Shown piece after piece: positions 59,931-64,000 of a DNA stretch of 64,000 bases. This stretch comes from an uncultured Eubacteriales bacterium (GTDB lineage: Bacteria > Bacillota > Clostridia > Oscillospirales > Oscillospiraceae). The notes beneath the pieces are model-generated. The model worked only from the letters and a program-made list of their open reading frames with translations. It searched no databases and was not told the origin of the DNA. Every line of letters starts with the position of its first letter. Positions within the stretch are counted from its first letter, which is position 1. A program made the translations under genes and the position numbers. Location: positions 1-64,000 of the forward strand of contig CASFNR010000011.1 of NCBI GenBank assembly GCA_949296115.1, written 5' to 3'.

Positions 59931-62655
59931 TCTGATATTTTCCCCGTTTTCCGGGAGCTTTTATCTCTTTTCGTCCTACATTATAGCACAGCAGGCAAAA
60001 CACGGCAAAGCAGCCCAGAGAAATCTTCCACCCCAGGGAGAAGGCCGGGTTATGGTACCGGTAGGCAATCACATGGCTTCCTTCGGTCAGTTCCACGCCG
60101 ATCATGCACTCGCCTACCAATTTAATCTCTGCCGGTTTTCCGTCCACGGTCACCGTCCAGTTTCCATTCTGAGGAATGGAGGCATACAGCAGTCCGTCCC
60201 GGTCGCACTGAATGTTCCCCTCCACATAGGTGGAACGGAACTCCGTCAGGTTCAGAACTGAACTGCTGAGGACCTGATAGCCCTCCCAGAACCGATCCTG
60301 ATTGAGAATCGCAGCTCCCACGGTCATGGTGCTGTTTTCCCCGGCATCACAGACAATCCGGATGTCCAGCACGTCTCCGGTTTTCAGGTCCGCCACAGCC
60401 AGCATCTGGGGAAGGCTGATGCTCTCGGAGTACAGCTCCACCCCGTTGACACTGACATAGAAGGTATTCCGCTCCGGCAGAATCAAATGGATGCAGGCAA
60501 ATCCGTCCCGGTCCGCCACATAGCTGTAGGTGACATTGGAATTGGCGGTGGTATCCCCATAGCGGCAGTAGCCCGTATCGTTGCTTTCATGGATGGTGGC
60601 GCCGTTGCCGGTGATGGTCATGTTTTCCCCGGGAATCCGGTGCCAGACCTCCCCCTCGACTCCGGTGGCGGCAGTGAACAGCTCGTTCTGGAGCTGGAAC
60701 GGGTTTGCAGAAATGTCAAAATACACATCCGCAAGCTCCCCATTCGCCAGGAACCCCAGCGGCAGATAGGCGGAATTTTCCAGCAGCGTGGTCTCCCCGA
60801 ACTGGTTCACCTCCGCAAAGAAGGAGCTGGTTTTGTCTTTCCCATCCCGGTCAATCATATACTTCAGACCCAGGAACAGATTGGCCACCGGAGAGCTTTC
60901 CTCAAACAGGTACCGGTTGTAGGTATTCTTTGCCCCGTAGCCCAGCGCCTGCATAAATTCCGTGGTTTTCACATTGGCAGAGCTGGTGAAGGCGGAAACG
61001 CCGTTGTATCCATTGAGGGCACCGTCATTCAATGTCTGGGAATGGGTTGTCTCTGCCCGGAAGAACAGGTTGTCCTCCTCCCGCTCCCACATATATCGGA
61101 TAACAGATGCGGTGTAAGTTGTCCCCTTGGGATAATTGGTCACCGAGGTTCCGGTGAAATAGAGGCCGAAGCACACCAGATTGGCAACCAGCTCCACGCA
61201 TACAATCCCCAGCACCAGTGCGGATGCGCGCCGGCGGTTCCGGGCGTTGTACTCCCGCACCTGGGCGGCCTGCCGCTCCCCGGCGTCCTCCGGAATCTGC
61301 TCCTCCATGGTCCCGCAGAGCATTGCCAGAAGGTACAGGATCAGGAAAACCAGGTTGTACACGATGTACACCGGGAAGTCGATTTCCATTCCCAGCAGGC
61401 TCACGGTTTCCGTGTGGGTCAGGTCCTCGGAACAGGCCAGCACCGCACCTGCCAGCACACCCGCTCCCAGAATCTGCCAGGGACTGAATTTCCCCCGCAT
61501 CAGCCAGGCCCGGTAGGCCATGTACAGCACCACAAAGCAATACAGGAAACTGAAGCGGTAGGGGATCATATTGGTGAAGTGGAAGCCATGCCAGATATAA
61601 TCCAACTGCCGGATGATAAAGCTCAGGTTAAAAAAAACCAGCAGTCCCACTGCACAGATCTTGTCCCGGAGTCTGACATTTTTCGCCATGAGGTACAGGA
61701 ACATCAGTACCACGCTGATGATGCCGCAGTATACATTGGGCAGGCCCTCCTTGAAGTTTGGCTCAATGGAGCCGCCCATGTTTCCCGCCACCTGACGCAT
61801 GGCATCCAGAAGGCCCAGCAGGGTATTGGAATCCGCAATGTTCAGCCGGAAGCCCGTGGGGAACTGGTTGACGCTGGACTGGGTGGTCTGCAAAGCCGCC
61901 AGTGCGGACACAGACAGCACCGCCGTCATGCCGATGGCCAGCAGAGAGAACACACCAATCCGGAACAGGTCCGCAAAGAATTTCTTCCACCCGCCCCAGC
62001 GGCAGATCTGGTAGACAAAAAACAGCAGAAATACAAAAAAGCAGGTAAACAGGCCGATGTAATAATTGGCGAATATGGAGGCGAACAGGCTCAGGGTGTA
62101 CAGCCGGAATTGCTTCCGCTCCAAAAGCCGCACGGTCCCCAGTGCCACCAGCGGCAGCAGGGCAAAGGTATCCAGCCACATAATGTTCCACTGAAATCCC
62201 AGCGCCCAGGCGCACAGCCCATAGAGTCCGCCGAAAACCGCAATCGATGGGTCGTCCTTTCCGAACAGGTTCTTCAGGAAGATGGCAAAGAACAGGCCGG
62301 CGAACCCCAGCTTGATGGGAACCAGCAGGGAGAAAAACTCCAGCAGAAGCGACTCCGGCACCAGCACGCTGAGCAAATTCAGCGGCGATGCCAGATAATA
62401 GGCAATCAACCCCAGATAGTCCATTCCCATGCCCACACTCCAGGTGTAGAGCAAGCCGTCCCCGTTGACCAGCGCCCGGCGGAAAGCCACAAAGAAAGGA
62501 TAATATTGGTGGTACATATCGGAATAGAGCATGGAATACTTGCCGAACGGCTCATACTGGCTGATGAGCATGACGAACAGCATCCCCACGCAGGGCAGCG
62601 CATAGGCCAGCGCCAGATAATTCCATCTGTGCGGTTTCCTCTGGGATTGTAACAT
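59923..62655 (-). CDS. YfhO-family multi-pass membrane glycosyltransferase-like protein
   Basis: A 910-aa protein. The first ~480 residues hold about 12 membrane helices; the first extracellular loop has 'YSDMYHQYYPFFVAFRR' (acidic Asp as in GT-C enzymes), then 'YTWSVGMGMDYLG'. A large extracellular domain (~500-880) follows, and a last helix ends in a Lys-rich tail. This is YfhO, thought to add sugars to teichoic acids or surface polymers. I start at the ATG at 62655 (CGGAGG, 6 bases); a Met two codons earlier overlaps that site. Confidence 0.92.
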   Translation of the reverse strand: MLQSQRKPHRWNYLALAYALPCVGMLFVMLISQYEPFGKYSMLYSDMYHQYYPFFVAFRRALVNGDGLLYTWSVGMGMDYLGLIAYYLASPLNLLSVLVPESLLLEFFSLLVPIKLGFAGLFFAIFLKNLFGKDDPSIAVFGGLYGLCAWALGFQWNIMWLDTFALLPLVALGTVRLLERKQFRLYTLSLFASIFANYYIGLFTCFFVFLLFFVYQICRWGGWKKFFADLFRIGVFSLLAIGMTAVLSVSALAALQTTQSSVNQFPTGFRLNIADSNTLLGLLDAMRQVAGNMGGSIEPNFKEGLPNVYCGIISVVLMFLYLMAKNVRLRDKICAVGLLVFFNLSFIIRQLDYIWHGFHFTNMIPYRFSFLYCFVVLYMAYRAWLMRGKFSPWQILGAGVLAGAVLACSEDLTHTETVSLLGMEIDFPVYIVYNLVFLILYLLAMLCGTMEEQIPEDAGERQAAQVREYNARNRRRASALVLGIVCVELVANLVCFGLYFTGTSVTNYPKGTTYTASVIRYMWEREEDNLFFRAETTHSQTLNDGALNGYNGVSAFTSSANVKTTEFMQALGYGAKNTYNRYLFEESSPVANLFLGLKYMIDRDGKDKTSSFFAEVNQFGETTLLENSAYLPLGFLANGELADVYFDISANPFQLQNELFTAATGVEGEVWHRIPGENMTITGNGATIHESNDTGYCRYGDTTANSNVTYSYVADRDGFACIHLILPERNTFYVSVNGVELYSESISLPQMLAVADLKTGDVLDIRIVCDAGENSTMTVGAAILNQDRFWEGYQVLSSSVLNLTEFRSTYVEGNIQCDRDGLLYASIPQNGNWTVTVDGKPAEIKLVGECMIGVELTEGSHVIAYRYHNPAFSLGWKISLGCFAVFCLLCYNVGRKEIKAPGKRGKYQKR

Positions 62656-62687
62656 GGACATCCTCCGTCTATCGGTAAATTGGGTAT

Positions 62688-62716
62688 AGTTTACCACTTT
62701 TTCCCCGTTGGGTAAA
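62688..62716 (-). promoter_or_regulatory. Possible promoter of the YfhO gene
   Basis: Minus strand: TTTACC (62711-62716), 17-bp spacer, TAAACT (62688-62693). Confidence 0.45.
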
Positions 62717-62775
62717 GGGATTTTCCCAATCTTCCAAAATTTAATTTTTTCTTAAGCAATTCCGGACAGCAGCAA

Positions 62776-62802
62776 GGGCCGCCGAAGCGGCCCCATTTTT
62801 TG
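62776..62802 (-). terminator. Hairpin after the TlpA-type gene
   Basis: A 7-bp perfect GC stem (62776-62782/62787-62793) with CGAA loop directly past the stop. The T run is on the plus side; the minus tail is weak (CTTGCTGCTG), so termination efficiency is uncertain. Confidence 0.45.
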
Positions 62803-63414
62803 TCATTCTGCCCCCAGAACCATATCCACGCCCTGCTGAATCATCTCTGCGGACATGGCCCCCTGCGCCCAGGCAATGCCGTACCCCTGGGCATCCAGGA
62901 AGATGGTCATAGGCACCGCATTGACCCCATAGGCGGCAGCGGCATCGATGTCGGTGTCAAAGTACACCGGGAAGGTATACCCCTTTTCATCCAGGAATTT
63001 CGTGGCAGACTCCACCGTCTCCTGGTTTCCGTCGGTGAGGTTCACCAGAACGAAATGAATCTGCTCCCCGTAGGTATCATAGGCGTCCTGCAGGTCCGGC
63101 ATCTCACTGACGCAGGGACCGCACCAGCTGGCCCAGAAGTTGAGAATCACCGGCTTTCCCCGGAAGTCCGTCAGTGTGACGGCATTTCCCTCCCGGTCAT
63201 AAACCGTAAAATCAGGGGCCGGTTCCACCTCCGCCTGGGTTTCCGTTCCTTCTCCAGCAGCGTCCTGGGACGCCGTGGTATGGGCAACGGTGGCGATTCC
63301 ACCCAGCTGCACCTGGCTGCTGAGCCGGTTATACAGCAAGTAGGCTCCCGTCAGAACCACGGCAAACGCCAGAACCATAATGGCAATTTTCAGTAATCCA
63401 TAGATTTTTCCCAT
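62803..63414 (-). CDS. TlpA/ResA-like thioredoxin, membrane anchored
   Basis: A 203-aa extracytoplasmic thiol-disulfide oxidoreductase. N-terminal membrane anchor (residues ~8-28), a Thr/Ala/Glu linker, then a thioredoxin fold with active site 'FWASWCGPCVSEMP' (Cys near 100 and 103), 'LVNLTDGNQETVE' and cis-Pro 'NAVPMTIFL'. I start at the ATG at 63414, AGGGG being about 10 bases upstream; a GTG three codons earlier is too close. It lies 21 bases after ccdA, whose product should feed it electrons. Confidence 0.92.
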   Translation of the reverse strand: MGKIYGLLKIAIMVLAFAVVLTGAYLLYNRLSSQVQLGGIATVAHTTASQDAAGEGTETQAEVEPAPDFTVYDREGNAVTLTDFRGKPVILNFWASWCGPCVSEMPDLQDAYDTYGEQIHFVLVNLTDGNQETVESATKFLDEKGYTFPVYFDTDIDAAAAYGVNAVPMTIFLDAQGYGIAWAQGAMSAEMIQQGVDMVLGAE

Positions 63415-63435
63415 GTGTTTCACGCCCCTGTTCTC

Positions 63436-64000
63436 TTATTGCAGCATGGCAAGATACCGCCCCAGCAGCCCGGAGGCCATCAGCACCCCCACCACAACCA
63501 GGAATGCCCCGGCAACGGTGTTGATGACCCGGTAGTGGGCCTTAACCCAGTTAAAGGCGGATTTCAGCCGGTCAATCAGCACCGCACTGAACAGGAACGG
63601 GACTCCAAGGCCCAGGGAATAGCACAGCAGCATGGTCATTCCCTCCAGGACATGGCCCTGCTGGGAGGCCAGCATCAGCGCCGAGCCCAGGAATACCCCC
63701 ACGCAGGGGGTCCAGCCCACGGAAAAAATCACGCCAAACAAAAATCCGGAGAAAAATCCCATATTCTCCCGGACGCCGCCCCGGCTGCCGCCCCGAAACA
63801 GGTTCAGCCGCAGCACGCCCATATAGTTCAGGCCGAACAGAATGACCACAGCGCCGCAGACCAGATTCACCCAGGTCTGATACCGGGTCAGAAAGCTGCC
63901 CAGGGTGCCCGCCAGGGCGCCCATAGCGGTGAATACCAGCGTAAAGCCAAGCACAAAGCCCAGCACCCCGGTAAGGGTCTTTTTCGTGCTCCGCTCCCCG
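63436..64000 (-). CDS. ccdA: CcdA thiol-redox membrane protein (5' part outside window)
   Basis: A partial gene: the frame stays open to the window edge (upstream residues 'GERSTKKTLTG'), so the true start lies beyond 64000. At least 187 aa are seen, with about five membrane helices. 'GVIFSVGWTPCVGVFLG' holds one of the two redox Cys of CcdA; the other, in the missing N-terminal helix, is not visible. It carries electrons from cytosolic thioredoxin across the membrane to TlpA/ResA proteins such as the one encoded next. Confidence 0.9.
   Translation of the reverse strand, partial: GERSTKKTLTGVLGFVLGFTLVFTAMGALAGTLGSFLTRYQTWVNLVCGAVVILFGLNYMGVLRLNLFRGGSRGGVRENMGFFSGFLFGVIFSVGWTPCVGVFLGSALMLASQQGHVLEGMTMLLCYSLGLGVPFLFSAVLIDRLKSAFNWVKAHYRVINTVAGAFLVVVGVLMASGLLGRYLAMLQ

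Noticed and set aside
60487..62652. A 721-codon plus-strand frame opposite the YfhO gene
   Set aside because: His/Gln-rich shadow frame without a start signal; the minus strand carries an obvious membrane protein.
1..64000. tRNA or rRNA genes, insertion sequences, prophage or att sites
   Set aside because: Looked for on both strands by eye: no tRNA-like cloverleaf ending in CCA, no rRNA sequence, and no transposase, integrase or phage structural protein. Very short or degenerate elements could be missed.

Overview
The window reads as a stretch of core chromosome from a spore-forming Clostridia bacterium, most likely an Oscillospiraceae/Ruminococcaceae-type gut anaerobe. The grounds are: Gram-positive PolC; the sporulation pair spoIIGA-sigE; a spore-coat-type SPOCS/LysM protein; Rex; FeoAB; an FHA-FtsW fusion next to a penicillin-binding protein; high-GC codon use; strong AAGGAGG-type ribosome sites; and TTGACA/TATAAT-type promoters with 17-bp spacers. 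The genus is inference. I see no rRNA, tRNA, CRISPR array, prophage or insertion sequence.

Layout. 1-2.5 kb: AbrB-type regulator, YnbB-type PLP enzyme and EamA-type exporter (+). 2.5-5.3 kb: feoA-feoB plus a small Cys-rich Feo partner (-), with a promoter and an operator-like palindrome. 5.3-10.7 kb: GIY-YIG protein, pncB, thioesterase plus an unknown protein, a uridine-phosphorylase-like enzyme, a Cdd1-type protein and an alanine/Na+ symporter. 10.7-21.4 kb: the Firmicutes growth operon pyrH-frr-uppS-cdsA-dxr-rseP-ispG-polC (-), with polC broken. 21.5-28 kb: glnS, a DUF975 membrane protein, rex, spoIIGA-sigE, a DUF951 protein and rarA. 28-31 kb: a divergent AraC regulator and GH13 alpha-glucanase, with a small XRE regulator. 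31-35 kb: two G3E/CobW GTPases (one with a long His/Cys metal-binding region, one fused to a TIGR03943-like domain), a SPOCS-LysM protein and a 52-aa Cys-rich membrane peptide. 35-40.2 kb: the branched-chain amino acid ABC importer livJHMGF (-), with livJ broken and a previously unannotated 49-codon leader ORF behind a strong promoter. 40.2-50 kb: PBP and FHA-FtsW, endonuclease IV, a WYL regulator, a lipoprotein, a DUF1294 protein, a CPBP protease and two coupled flavoproteins. 50-54.9 kb: YlmH, DUF896 and YgiQ (+); thyA-folA-rhodanese lipoprotein (-). 54.9-64 kb: a 1175-aa secreted GH24/SH3 protein with a WalR-like box, mnmA, YfhO, and a TlpA-CcdA thiol-redox pair running off the end.

The genes are mostly housekeeping: isoprenoid and undecaprenyl synthesis, membrane lipid, replication, septal and spore peptidoglycan, iron and zinc handling, amino-acid uptake, and dTMP/folate synthesis. 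The observations most worth following are the two out-of-frame losses of about 20 codons (polC, livJ), the structured leader ORF upstream of liv, the WalR-like box before the GH24/SH3 protein, the 20-bp operator-like repeats between araC and the amylase gene, and the CobW/TIGR03943 fusion. I found no convincing new defence or mobile system here.
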